Assembly (NCBI RefSeq): GCF_900105905.1
Contig: NZ_FNSV01000005.1
Coordinates: 5,642,001 to 5,706,000, forward strand
Direction of reading: 5' to 3'
DNA from: Rhodococcus koreensis
Lineage (GTDB): Bacteria; Actinomycetota; Actinomycetes; Mycobacteriales; Mycobacteriaceae
Length of the DNA stretch: 64,000 nucleotides
A program made the position numbers and the translations under genes. The notes beneath the pieces were generated by a model that saw nothing but the letters and a program-made list of their open reading frames with translations, was not told the DNA's origin and ran no database searches. Below are positions 44,562 to 53,078 of the stretch, one piece after another (position 1 is the stretch's first letter; every line of letters begins with the position of its first letter).

Positions 44562-45788
44562 ATGGCGATTGCAGATGTCAAGGAATACGCACATCTCACC
44601 GAAGCCGATGTCGAGGCGCTCGGGCGCGAGTTGGATGCGATCCGCCGCGATATCGAAGAATCTCGCGGGGAGCGCGACGCGCGCTACGTGCGGAACACCA
44701 TCAGGTTGCAGCGTTCGCTCGAGATCGGCGGCCGCGCAGTGCTGTTCGGGAGTCGCAGACGGCCGGCATGGCTGCTCGGGGCGGGCATGCTCGGTGTCTC
44801 GAAGATCATCGAGAACATGGAACTCGGCCACAACGTGATGCACGGGCAGTGGGACTGGATGAACGATCCGGAAATCCACTCCACGTCGTGGGAATGGGAT
44901 ATCCACGATCCATCCGCGCACTGGAAGCAGACGCACAACTATCTGCACCACAAGTACACCAACGTTCTCGGCATGGACGACGACGTGGGATACGGCCTGC
45001 TCCGGGTCACTCGCGACCAGCGGTGGCGGCCGTTCAATACCGGCAATCTCGTCTACAACACCCTGCTGACGCTGTTCTTCCAGTGGGGCGTCGCTGTGCA
45101 GCACCTCGAGCTCGGCAAGGTGGTCAAGCGGGGTGACCTCAGCCCGGAGACGAAACAGAAGGCCCGCGAGGTCGGCACGAAGATCGGCAAGCAGCTGGTC
45201 AAGGATTACGTGATCTACCCGGCCCTCACCGGCCCGGCATGGAAGAGCACGATCACGGCGAACTTCGCGGCGAACACCATCCGCAACGTGTGGGCGAACG
45301 CGATCATCTTCTGCGGGCACTTCCCGGACGGCGCCGAGAAGTTCACGAAGGCCGACATCGACAACGAGACGCAGCCCGAGTGGTACCTGCGCCAGATGCT
45401 CGGTAGCGCCAACATCGAGGGCAGCAGGCTGATGGACTTCATGTCCGGCAACCTGAGCTACCAGATCGAGCACCACCTGTTCCCCGACCTGCCGAGCAAC
45501 CGCTACGCGGAGATCGCCGTCCGGGTGCGGGCGCTGTGCGAGAAATACGACCTGCCGTACACGACCGGCCCGTTCCTGGTGCAGTACGCGAAGTCGTGGC
45601 GCACCATCGCCAAGCTGTCGTTGCCGAACAAGTACCTCAAGGCGACCACGGACGACGCGCCGGAGACGGCGTCGGAGCGCAAGTTCGGTGGAAACACCAC
45701 GGCAACAATCGATCCGGCCACCGGGCGTCGTCAGGGGCTGCAGACGGCGATCCTTCGGAAGCGGCGGCGCGGTTTCCTGAATCGATAG
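44562..45788 (+). CDS. Membrane fatty acid desaturase (DesA3-like)
   Basis: The 408-residue protein has three histidine boxes that bind a di-iron centre: GHNVMHGQWDW, HNYLHHKYTN and QIEHHLFPDLPSNRY. Hydrophobic stretches lie between them (for example LLTLFFQWGVAV), as in acyl-CoA or acyl-lipid delta-9 desaturases of mycobacteria. It would introduce a double bond into membrane fatty acids using a ferredoxin or oxidoreductase partner encoded elsewhere. The ATG at 44562 follows GGGAAGGG. It is a monocistronic unit with its own terminator. Confidence 0.92.
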   Translation: MAIADVKEYAHLTEADVEALGRELDAIRRDIEESRGERDARYVRNTIRLQRSLEIGGRAVLFGSRRRPAWLLGAGMLGVSKIIENMELGHNVMHGQWDWMNDPEIHSTSWEWDIHDPSAHWKQTHNYLHHKYTNVLGMDDDVGYGLLRVTRDQRWRPFNTGNLVYNTLLTLFFQWGVAVQHLELGKVVKRGDLSPETKQKAREVGTKIGKQLVKDYVIYPALTGPAWKSTITANFAANTIRNVWANAIIFCGHFPDGAEKFTKADIDNETQPEWYLRQMLGSANIEGSRLMDFMSGNLSYQIEHHLFPDLPSNRYAEIAVRVRALCEKYDLPYTTGPFLVQYAKSWRTIAKLSLPNKYLKATTDDAPETASERKFGGNTTATIDPATGRRQGLQTAILRKRRRGFLNR

Positions 45789-45823
45789 GACAAAGCCGCG
45801 TCGGCGCAGACGGGCCGCGGAAA

Positions 45824-45874
45824 ACGGCGAGGTCCTGCTTCATATCCACCGGATAGGAAACAGGACCTCGCCGT
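45824..45874. terminator. Bidirectional terminator between desaturase and BCCT genes
   Basis: A perfect 14-base stem (45824-45837 with 45861-45874) lies between two convergent genes. Confidence 0.75.
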
Positions 45875-45882
45875 CGCTCGGG

Positions 45883-47523
45883 CTACCGGCGGAAAGTGGG
45901 AATCCGCGGCGTCTTCTGCTTGTCCGCGACCAGGGGATCTCGGGTGATGTCGCGATACAGCGAGATACACATGCCGATCATCACGATCACGAATGGTGCT
46001 GCCACGATGATGGTCATGGTTTGGAGGCCGTTCAGTGCGTCCGTTCCTCCGGTCCACAGCATGAGCACCGCAACGCCTCCGGTGACCACACCCCAGAACG
46101 CGACAGTCCGGCGGGAAGGTTCCAACGTGCCGCGCTGGGACAGCGTCCCCATGACGATCGAAGCAGCGTCGGCGCCGGAGACGAAGAAGATCGCGACGAG
46201 AGCCATCACCAGAATCGACGATGCGCCCGCAAGCGGCAGGTGATCCAGCATGCCGAACAGCTGCGATTCCGGGGTTCCTCGGGAGAACAGGTCGGTGCCC
46301 TGACTCTGTTCGCCGATCGCTGCCCCGCCGAAGACGGCGAACCACACCAGGCTCACCGAGCTCGGAATGAGGATGACGCCGACGACGAACTGACGAATCG
46401 TCCGGCCCCTGCTGATCCGGGCCAGGAACATCCCGACGAAGGGGGTCCACGAAATCCACCACGCCCAGTAGAAGATGGTCCACGAGGAGAGCCATGTTTC
46501 GGTCGAGGCATCGCCGGATGCAGCCGAGCGTGCCGACATACTGGCAATTTCGGCGGCGTAGTCACCCAACGTGGTGGGCAGCAGATTCAAGATGAACACG
46601 GTGGGACCGGCGACGAAGACGAAGACGGCCAGAACAAGCGCGAGCACCATGTTGATGTTCGACAGCCATTGAATTCCGCGCGAGATACCGGAAACGGCCG
46701 AGGCCACGAACGCCAGGGTGAGTATGGCGACGATCGCGACGAGCAGAAGCGTCCCGGCCTGGCTCATCCAGCCGAGAACCTTGATTCCCGAACCGATTTG
46801 GAGTGCTCCCAGACCCAGTGACGCCGCGGTGCCGAACATGGTCGCGAAGATCGCGAGGATGTCGATTACCTTGCCGATCGGTCCCTCGGCGCGGCGGCCG
46901 ATGAGGGGAATGAACGAGGAGCTGATGAGCTGCTTCCGCCCCATTCGATACGTGCCGTATGCGATCGACAGACCGACCACTGCATACATCGACCACGGGT
47001 GCAGTCCCCAATGAAAAAGTGCGGTCGCCATCGCGGTGCCCACCGTGGAATCGCCGATTCCCGGTGGTGGCTGAACGAAATGGGTCAGAGGTTCGGTCAC
47101 GCCCCAGAAGATCAGACCGATCCCCATGCCGGCGCTGAACATCATCGCAACCCAGCTGACCGTTCTGAACTCTGGTTTCTCCCCGTCCCCGCCGAGTGGA
47201 ATTCGCCCGTACCGGCTCAGCGCCAGCCACACAGCGAACAGCACGAACCCGGTGGCGGAGACTATGAACAGCCAGCCCAGGTTGGTCACCACCCAGTCCA
47301 GGATCGACGACGTCGCGGTGGTCAGGCTCGCCGGCCACAGCAGTCCCCATGCCAGGATCGCCACCACGATGGCGGCCGTGACGCCGAACACCACCCGATC
47401 GGTACCGTGCGGGGTCGTGCCCTTCGATTCGTTGACGGCGAGGGGGTCGGTAACGTCGGGATCGGGTGGTTGATGAGGCCGCGTTTCGGTTTCCGCTTCG
47501 ATTGGGTTTCCTTGTGTTGTCAC
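45883..47523 (-). CDS. BCCT-family betaine/choline/carnitine transporter
   Basis: The 546-residue protein has about 12 hydrophobic segments and the BCCT signatures: MMFSAGMGIGLIFWGVTEPL (glycine-rich coupling-ion helix) and the Trp-rich WTIFYWAWWISWTPFVGMFL that forms the trimethylammonium-binding aromatic box. The N-terminal and C-terminal tails are hydrophilic. It would import glycine betaine or choline with Na+ or H+. The GTG start follows GGGAGA. Its upstream region carries a GTTGC-type palindrome also seen before the Rieske genes. It is the probable entry point of the whole pathway. Confidence 0.92.
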   Translation of the reverse strand: MTTQGNPIEAETETRPHQPPDPDVTDPLAVNESKGTTPHGTDRVVFGVTAAIVVAILAWGLLWPASLTTATSSILDWVVTNLGWLFIVSATGFVLFAVWLALSRYGRIPLGGDGEKPEFRTVSWVAMMFSAGMGIGLIFWGVTEPLTHFVQPPPGIGDSTVGTAMATALFHWGLHPWSMYAVVGLSIAYGTYRMGRKQLISSSFIPLIGRRAEGPIGKVIDILAIFATMFGTAASLGLGALQIGSGIKVLGWMSQAGTLLLVAIVAILTLAFVASAVSGISRGIQWLSNINMVLALVLAVFVFVAGPTVFILNLLPTTLGDYAAEIASMSARSAASGDASTETWLSSWTIFYWAWWISWTPFVGMFLARISRGRTIRQFVVGVILIPSSVSLVWFAVFGGAAIGEQSQGTDLFSRGTPESQLFGMLDHLPLAGASSILVMALVAIFFVSGADAASIVMGTLSQRGTLEPSRRTVAFWGVVTGGVAVLMLWTGGTDALNGLQTMTIIVAAPFVIVMIGMCISLYRDITRDPLVADKQKTPRIPTFRR

Positions 47524-47608
47524 ATCAGTCTCCCTGCAGCGTGTCGCTGAGTAGGTGTGTGGACGGAGTGCGGAGTGCCAGTGCGGGAGATCATCCCGGT
47601 TGGCCTCT

Positions 47609-47625
47609 GTTGCTTAATACGCAAC
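47609..47625. promoter_or_regulatory. GTTGC-type palindrome upstream of the BCCT gene
   Basis: GTTGCTTAATACGCAAC is a 17-base near-perfect palindrome (half-site GTTGC[G/T]TA) about 86 bases before the BCCT start. Related repeats lie at 47781-47810 and 55205-55242. The IclR protein encoded at 53079-53882 is a candidate binder. Confidence 0.45.
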
Positions 47626-47780
47626 GAGGTGTTCCACGGGGAACAAGAGTGAGCGCAACTGTGATCTATGTCAAGTGCTGACGGTAGAATGCTCCAGCTC
47701 ATATCCACAGTTTCGCCACCCGTGATCGACGTAGTCATGCAGGTGCCGGGCGGGTCGACCGGCTGGGTGTGAGTCGGCTA

Positions 47781-47810
47781 TGTTGCGGCGGATATGGCTT
47801 TTGTGCAACA
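47781..47810. promoter_or_regulatory. TGTTGC-N18-GCAACA inverted repeat
   Basis: TGTTGC at 47781-47786 and GCAACA at 47805-47810 form a spaced inverted repeat with the same half-site as the BCCT palindrome. It lies between the BCCT and mscR genes and could belong to either. Confidence 0.35.
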
Positions 47811-47977
47811 AGATTCGACGACGCCGAGTGCGGTTACCGCGTCGCCGCCGGGCGGGGCCGCCGCGTCGTGGTCGGCGGACGCGCGTCGTGCACGGAGGTG
47901 TGCCTCCGGCCGGTTGGCCAGCGGTTATGCGTCCGCGCGGGTAAATGCGCCAATGTCTTCCGTTCGCATTCGAGTAT

Positions 47978-47987
47978 TGATATATTA
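47978..47987 (+). promoter_or_regulatory. Variant TGATATATTA operator upstream of mscR
   Basis: The site differs from TGATATATCA by one base and stands in a short AT-rich island 79 bases before the mscR start. A -35/-10 pair was not fixed. Confidence 0.5.
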
Positions 47988-48065
47988 GTTATCGACAACT
48001 TGGTACGACAGCCTCGGAGCGCACCGCGTGGCGCCGACAGGCCCAGAAATGTAGGAGTGCCTTCC

Positions 48066-49151
48066 ATGCCGCAGCAGGTACGAGGCGTCATCGCCCGATC
48101 CAAGGGTGCCCCCGTGGAGATCGCGACCGTGAATATTCCGGATCCGGGTCCGGGTGAGGTGGTGGTGGATATCGCGGCGTGCGGTGTGTGCCACACGGAC
48201 CTGACCTACCGCGACGGCGGAATCAACGACGAGTTCCCGTTCCTGCTCGGGCACGAGGCGTCCGGGATCGTGGAGAGTGTCGGCGCGGGTGTGACGTCGG
48301 TGGCGGTCGGCGATTTCGTGGTGCTGAACTGGCGGGCGGTGTGTGGGCAGTGCCGGGCGTGTAAGCGTGGTCGCCCGCAGTACTGTTTCGACACTCACAA
48401 CGCGGCGCAGAGGATGACGCTCGAGGACGGCACCGAACTGACCCCGGCGCTGGGGATCGGCGCGTTCGCCGACAAGACCCTCGTCCACGCCGGACAGTGC
48501 ACGAAGGTGGACCCGTCCGCGGACCCGGCGGTCGTCGGGCTGCTCGGGTGCGGGGTGATGGCCGGCCTCGGTGCGGCGGTGAACACCGGCAATGTGGGCC
48601 GCGGCGACTCGGTGGCGGTGATCGGCTGCGGCGGGGTCGGGGATGCGGCGATCATGGGTGCCCGGCTGGCCGGGGCGAACAAGATCATCGCGATCGACCG
48701 GGACGAGAAGAAGCTCGAGTGGGCGAAGGATCTGGGTGCGACGCACACGGTCAACGGCGGCGAGGTGGACGCGGTCGAGGCGGTGCGGGAGCTGACCGGC
48801 GGTTTCGGTGCCGACGTGGTGATCGACGCGGTCGGCCGTCCGGAGACGTGGAAGCAGGCGTTCTACGCCCGCGACCTCGCCGGCACCGTGGTTTTGGTGG
48901 GGGTCCCGACCCCCGACATGCGGTTGGAGATGCCGTTGATCGACTTCTTCTCCCGCGGTGGGTCGTTGAAGTCGTCGTGGTACGGCGACTGCCTGCCCGA
49001 ACGCGACTTCCCGATGCTGGTGGATCTGTTCCAGCAGGGCCGGTTGCCGTTGGAGAAGTTCGTGACCGAGCGGATCAAGATCGACGAGGTCGAAGAGGCG
49101 TTTCACCGGATGCATGCCGGTGAGGTGCTGCGTTCGGTGGTCGTGCTGTGA
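48066..49151 (+). CDS. mscR: S-(hydroxymethyl)mycothiol dehydrogenase
   Basis: The 361-residue zinc alcohol dehydrogenase oxidises the adduct of formaldehyde and mycothiol to S-formylmycothiol with NAD. Catalytic zinc ligands are visible in CGVCHTD (Cys42) and LGHEASG (His63). The structural zinc Cys residues are 93, 96, 99 and 107. The nucleotide fold has GCGGVGDAAIMGARLAGA and AIDRDEKKLEWAK. The N-terminus VRGVIARSKGAPVEIATVNI is that of the mycothiol-dependent class rather than the glutathione class. It heads a tight operon with the hydrolase, formate dehydrogenase and fdhD; the next start overlaps by 4 bases. Confidence 0.93.
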   Translation: MPQQVRGVIARSKGAPVEIATVNIPDPGPGEVVVDIAACGVCHTDLTYRDGGINDEFPFLLGHEASGIVESVGAGVTSVAVGDFVVLNWRAVCGQCRACKRGRPQYCFDTHNAAQRMTLEDGTELTPALGIGAFADKTLVHAGQCTKVDPSADPAVVGLLGCGVMAGLGAAVNTGNVGRGDSVAVIGCGGVGDAAIMGARLAGANKIIAIDRDEKKLEWAKDLGATHTVNGGEVDAVEAVRELTGGFGADVVIDAVGRPETWKQAFYARDLAGTVVLVGVPTPDMRLEMPLIDFFSRGGSLKSSWYGDCLPERDFPMLVDLFQQGRLPLEKFVTERIKIDEVEEAFHRMHAGEVLRSVVVL

Positions 49152-49780
49152 GCGGGCGGTTGCGGATCGAGCGGGTCGTCACCGAGGGCACGTTCGCCCT
49201 CGACGGTGGGGAGTGGAGTGTCGAGAACAACATCTGGCTGGTCGGGGACGATACCGATGTGGTGATCGTGGACGCCGCCCACAGTGCGCAGCCGATCGTC
49301 GACGCGGTCGGGGGCCGGCACGTGAACGCGGTGATCTGCACGCACGGTCACAACGATCACGTCACCGTCGCCCCGGAGCTGGCCGAGCGGTTGCACGCCC
49401 CGGTGTTGCTGCATCCGGGTGATGACGTGTTGTGGAAGATGAGCCACCCGGACGGCAAGTACTGGAACCTCGAGGACGGGCAGCGGATCGCGATCGCGGG
49501 CACCGAGATCCGGGTGATCCATGCGCCGGGGCATTCGCCGGGGTCGGTGTGCCTGTATCTGCCGGAGGTGGGGGCGTTGTTCTCGGGGGACACCCTGTTC
49601 TCGGGTGGTCCGGGTGCGACGGGTCGGTCGTTCTCGGATTTCCCGACGATCATCGGGTCGATCCGGGACCGGTTGTTCGCGTTGCCCGAGAACACGCTCG
49701 TCCATACCGGGCACGGGGACGGGACCACGATCGGTACCGAGGCCCCGCATCTCGCCGAGTGGATTGCCCGAGGACACTGA
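49148..49780 (+). CDS. Metallo-beta-lactamase-fold hydrolase, probable S-formylmycothiol hydrolase
   Basis: The 210-residue protein has the binuclear metal motif THGHNDH, then HAPGHSPGSVCLY, LFSGDTLFSGGPG and HTGHGDGTT, the pattern of glyoxalase II-like hydrolases. It follows mscR with a 4-base overlap and precedes the formate dehydrogenase gene. That order fits hydrolysis of S-formylmycothiol to formate and mycothiol, replacing the esterase-type FghA of glutathione users. The role is inferred from context and thioesterase family members. Confidence 0.82.
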   Translation: MSGRLRIERVVTEGTFALDGGEWSVENNIWLVGDDTDVVIVDAAHSAQPIVDAVGGRHVNAVICTHGHNDHVTVAPELAERLHAPVLLHPGDDVLWKMSHPDGKYWNLEDGQRIAIAGTEIRVIHAPGHSPGSVCLYLPEVGALFSGDTLFSGGPGATGRSFSDFPTIIGSIRDRLFALPENTLVHTGHGDGTTIGTEAPHLAEWIARGH

Positions 49781-49784
49781 TTCG

Positions 49785-52109
49785 ATGACCGACACCACCG
49801 ACCGCCCCGAGGCCACCGACAGGTACACCTTCGACGAGGACGATGTCGTCGTCACGCACGAGAAGTCCTATGCGGCGGGTGTTCCTGCGGTGTTGGTTTC
49901 GCTCAAGCGTGGTTTGGAGCAGATGGGTCCGGTGCGCACGGCGCGGACCTTCTTCCGGCTGAATCAGCGGCACGGGTTCGACTGTCCGGGGTGTGCGTGG
50001 CCGGAGACTCCGGGGCACCGTAAGCATGCGGAGTTCTGTGAGAACGGGGCGAAGGCGGTCGCGGAGGAGGCCACGACCCGGACGGTGACCCCGGAGTTCT
50101 TCGCCACCCATTCGGTGCAGGAGTTGCTGGGCCGCACCGAGTTCTGGTTGGGGCAGCAGGGCCGGCTGACGCATCCGATGGTGCTGCTGCCGGGGGCCAC
50201 GCATTACGAGCCGATCGGGTGGGACGCGGCGTTCGCGCTGATCGCCGGGGAGCTGCGGGGTCTGGGATCGCCGGACGAGGCGGTGTTCTACACGTCCGGG
50301 CGCACCAGTAATGAGGCGGCGTTCGTGTATCAGTTGATGATCCGGGCGTTCGGGACGAACAATCTGCCGGATTGTTCGAACATGTGCCACGAATCGTCGG
50401 GTAGTGCGTTGGTGGAGACGATCGGGATCGGGAAGGGGTCGGTGTCGGTCCCCGACCTGGAGAACGCGGATCTGATCCTGATCGCCGGCCAGAATCCGGG
50501 CACGAATCACCCCCGGATGCTGTCCACCCTGGAGAAGGCGAAAGCGAATGGGGCGAGGGTGATCGCGATCAACCCGTTGCCGGAGGCGGGGTTGTTGCGG
50601 TTCAAGGACCCGCAGAAGGTGCACGGGGTGGTCGGGGACGGGGTGGCCATTGCGGACGAGTTCCTGCAGATCCGGATCGGCGGCGACCAGGCCCTGTTCC
50701 AAGGTTTGGGCCGGTTGCTGCTCGAGGCCGAAGACGCGGCACCGGGGACGGTGCTGGACCGGGAGTTCATCGACCGGCACACCGCCGGGTTCGAGGCGTG
50801 CGCGGCGCACCTGCGGCGGGTCGATCTGGGGACGGTGGTGGCGGCGACCGGGTTGACGCTCGACCAGATCCGGGCCACGGCGGACGCGTTGATCGGATCG
50901 GAGAAGACCATCATCTGCTGGGCGATGGGATTGACCCAGCAGACGCATGGGGTGGCGACCATCCAGGATGCGGTGAACCTGCTGCTGTTGCAGGGGATGA
51001 TCGGCAAACCCGGGGCCGGGGTGTGCCCGGTGCGCGGGCACTCCAACGTCCAGGGTGACCGGACGATGGGCATCTGGGAGAAGATGCCCGAAGCGTTCCT
51101 GGCCGCGTTGGATGCGGAGTTCGGGATCCGGTCCCCGCGCACGCACGGCCTCGATGCCGTCGATTCGATTCGGGCGATGCGGGACGGGACGGCGTCGGTG
51201 TTCGTCGGGATGGGCGGCAACTTCGTCTCCGCGACCCCGGACACCGAGACCACCGAGGCGGCGCTACGCCACTGTGCGTTGACGGTGCAGGTGTCGACGA
51301 AACTGAACCGCTCGCACCTGGTGACCGGGCGGGCCGCGCTGATCCTGCCCTCGCTCGGCCGCACCGACAAGGACGTGCAGAACGGTCGCAAGCAGCAGGT
51401 GACGGTCGAGGATTCGATGTCGATGGTGCACCTGTCCCGCGGCGGCCTGACCCCCGCGAGCGAGCAGTTGCGCAGCGAGGTCGCCATCGTCTGCGGGATC
51501 GCGCAGGCGTTGTTCGGGCCGGAGCATGCGGTGCCGTGGGCGGAATTTTCGGCCGACTACGACCGCATCCGCGACAGCATTGCCCGGGTGATCCCGGGGT
51601 TCGCGGACTTCAACCGGAAGGTGCGCCAACCCGACGGATTCGGACTCCCGCACCCACCCCGCGACGAGCGCCGCTTCGACACCGACACGGGGAAGGCCAA
51701 TTTCACGGTCAACGAGTTGTCCTGGGTGCCGGTGCCGGACGGCAGGCTGATCCTGCAGACCATGCGGTCGCACGATCAGTACAACACCACCATCTACGGT
51801 CTCGACGACCGCTACCGCGGGGTCAAGGGCGGACGGCGGGTGCTGTTCATCAACGAACTCGACATCACCGCCCTCGGGTACGCGGCGGGGGATCGGGTGG
51901 ACCTGGTCTCCGAATGGGAAACCCCGGACGGCAGCGTGGAGGAGCGGCGGGCGGAGGATTTCCGCCTGGTGCCCTACCCCACCCCGGTCGGGAACGTGGC
52001 CGCGTATTATCCGGAGACGAATCCGCTGATCCCGCTCGATCACGTCGCGAAAAAGTCGAACACGCCGGTGTCGAAGGCGGTCACGATCCGCCTCGAGAGG
52101 CGGGGCTGA
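49785..52109 (+). CDS. Formate dehydrogenase, FdhF/YdeP-type molybdoenzyme
   Basis: The 774-residue protein belongs to the molybdopterin oxidoreductase family. The N-terminal part has Cys67, Cys70 and Cys85 (DCPGCAWP and EFCENGAK), the YdeP-type cluster site. DCSNMCHESSG carries Cys201-His202, equivalent to the Sec/Cys-His pair at the molybdenum in formate dehydrogenases. VRGHSNVQGDRTMGI and the C-terminal QYNTTIYGLDDRYRG contact the bis-MGD cofactor. ATG at 49785 is 4 bases after the previous stop. With MscR, the hydrolase and FdhD it would take formaldehyde to CO2. No diaphorase subunit is adjacent, so the electron acceptor is unknown. Confidence 0.85.
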   Translation: MTDTTDRPEATDRYTFDEDDVVVTHEKSYAAGVPAVLVSLKRGLEQMGPVRTARTFFRLNQRHGFDCPGCAWPETPGHRKHAEFCENGAKAVAEEATTRTVTPEFFATHSVQELLGRTEFWLGQQGRLTHPMVLLPGATHYEPIGWDAAFALIAGELRGLGSPDEAVFYTSGRTSNEAAFVYQLMIRAFGTNNLPDCSNMCHESSGSALVETIGIGKGSVSVPDLENADLILIAGQNPGTNHPRMLSTLEKAKANGARVIAINPLPEAGLLRFKDPQKVHGVVGDGVAIADEFLQIRIGGDQALFQGLGRLLLEAEDAAPGTVLDREFIDRHTAGFEACAAHLRRVDLGTVVAATGLTLDQIRATADALIGSEKTIICWAMGLTQQTHGVATIQDAVNLLLLQGMIGKPGAGVCPVRGHSNVQGDRTMGIWEKMPEAFLAALDAEFGIRSPRTHGLDAVDSIRAMRDGTASVFVGMGGNFVSATPDTETTEAALRHCALTVQVSTKLNRSHLVTGRAALILPSLGRTDKDVQNGRKQQVTVEDSMSMVHLSRGGLTPASEQLRSEVAIVCGIAQALFGPEHAVPWAEFSADYDRIRDSIARVIPGFADFNRKVRQPDGFGLPHPPRDERRFDTDTGKANFTVNELSWVPVPDGRLILQTMRSHDQYNTTIYGLDDRYRGVKGGRRVLFINELDITALGYAAGDRVDLVSEWETPDGSVEERRAEDFRLVPYPTPVGNVAAYYPETNPLIPLDHVAKKSNTPVSKAVTIRLERRG

Positions 52110-52112
52110 CCG

Positions 52113-52934
52113 GTGGGGCGGGTGACGACCCGGACCCCGGTCACCCGGATCACCGACACCCGGCACTCGACCCGGCCGGACACCGTGGTGGTGGAGGAAC
52201 CCCTCGAGATCCGGGTGAACGGCACCCCGTTGGCGGTGACGATGCGGACCCCCGGCTCCGATATCGAACTCGCGCAGGGGTTTCTGCTGACCGAGGGCAT
52301 CATCGCCGGCCGCGCGGACATCGCGTCGATCCGGTACTGCAACAGCGTCGACGAGCACGGCGTCAACACCTACAACGTCCTCGACGTGGATCTCGCACCC
52401 GGGGTGTTCCTGCCCGACATGGGGATCGAACGCAACTTCTACACCACCTCCTCGTGCGGGGTGTGCGGGAAGGCGTCCCTGGACGCGATCCGGCAACGCA
52501 CGAAGCATTCCCCGGCGGCGGACACGGTGCGGGTCGATTCGGCCACCATCGTGGGACTGCCGGACCGGTTGCGGGCGGCGCAGAAGGTGTTCGAGACGAC
52601 CGGGGGTTTGCATGCGGCGGGGTTGTTCACCCGCACGGGGGAGCTGCTCGCGGTCAGGGAGGACGTCGGCCGGCACAACGCGGTCGACAAGCTGATCGGG
52701 TGGGCCACCGAGCAGGACCGCATCCCACTGCGCGGGACGGTGCTGCTGGTGTCCGGTCGGGCGTCGTTCGAGTTGGCGCAGAAGGCGGTGATGGCCGGGA
52801 TCCCGATCCTGGCGGCGGTGTCCGCGCCGTCGTCGCTGGCGATCGACCTCGCCCACGACACCGGCCTGACCCTGATCGGGTTCCTGCGCGGCACCACCAT
52901 GAACCTCTACACCCACCCCGACCGCATCACCTGA
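52113..52934 (+). CDS. fdhD: Formate dehydrogenase accessory sulfurtransferase FdhD
   Basis: The 273-residue protein transfers sulfur from cysteine desulfurase to the molybdenum cofactor of formate dehydrogenases. The active-site Cys pair is in TSSCGVCGKAS, and GGLHAAGLF, REDVGRHNAVDKLIG and LVSGRASFELAQKA are family motifs. Its start is 3 bases after the formate dehydrogenase stop, which supports the formate dehydrogenase call. It is the last gene of the operon, followed by a hairpin. Confidence 0.95.
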   Translation: MGRVTTRTPVTRITDTRHSTRPDTVVVEEPLEIRVNGTPLAVTMRTPGSDIELAQGFLLTEGIIAGRADIASIRYCNSVDEHGVNTYNVLDVDLAPGVFLPDMGIERNFYTTSSCGVCGKASLDAIRQRTKHSPAADTVRVDSATIVGLPDRLRAAQKVFETTGGLHAAGLFTRTGELLAVREDVGRHNAVDKLIGWATEQDRIPLRGTVLLVSGRASFELAQKAVMAGIPILAAVSAPSSLAIDLAHDTGLTLIGFLRGTTMNLYTHPDRIT

Positions 52935-52977
52935 GGTGAGTGGCACAGCGTGCTCCCGCACACCGCGCCACTCACCT
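52934..52977 (+). terminator. Terminator hairpin after fdhD
   Basis: An 11-base stem (AGGTGAGTGGC with its complement) starts at the fdhD stop and closes a 22-base loop. Confidence 0.6.
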
Positions 52978-53078
52978 GGGGTCAGTGAGTCGAACTGATG
53001 TTCACGCGATACTGACGGAGCGTTGGCCCTACACGGAGGGCGGCGTCGGCGCCAGTAAAACTTTCGTATAGTTGCCTC

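Larger units (their letters stand above)
47524..48065. other. Divergent intergenic region, BCCT gene / mscR
   Basis: About 542 bases. It contains two GTTGC-type inverted repeats and one variant TGATATATCA site (separate entries). The open frames crossing it (for example 47794-47988) show no family pattern or ribosome site and are not called. Confidence 0.55.

Noticed and set aside
47794..47988. Small plus-strand frame between the BCCT gene and mscR
   Set aside because: Low-complexity Ala/Ser/Arg translation that runs through the operator site; no ribosome site.
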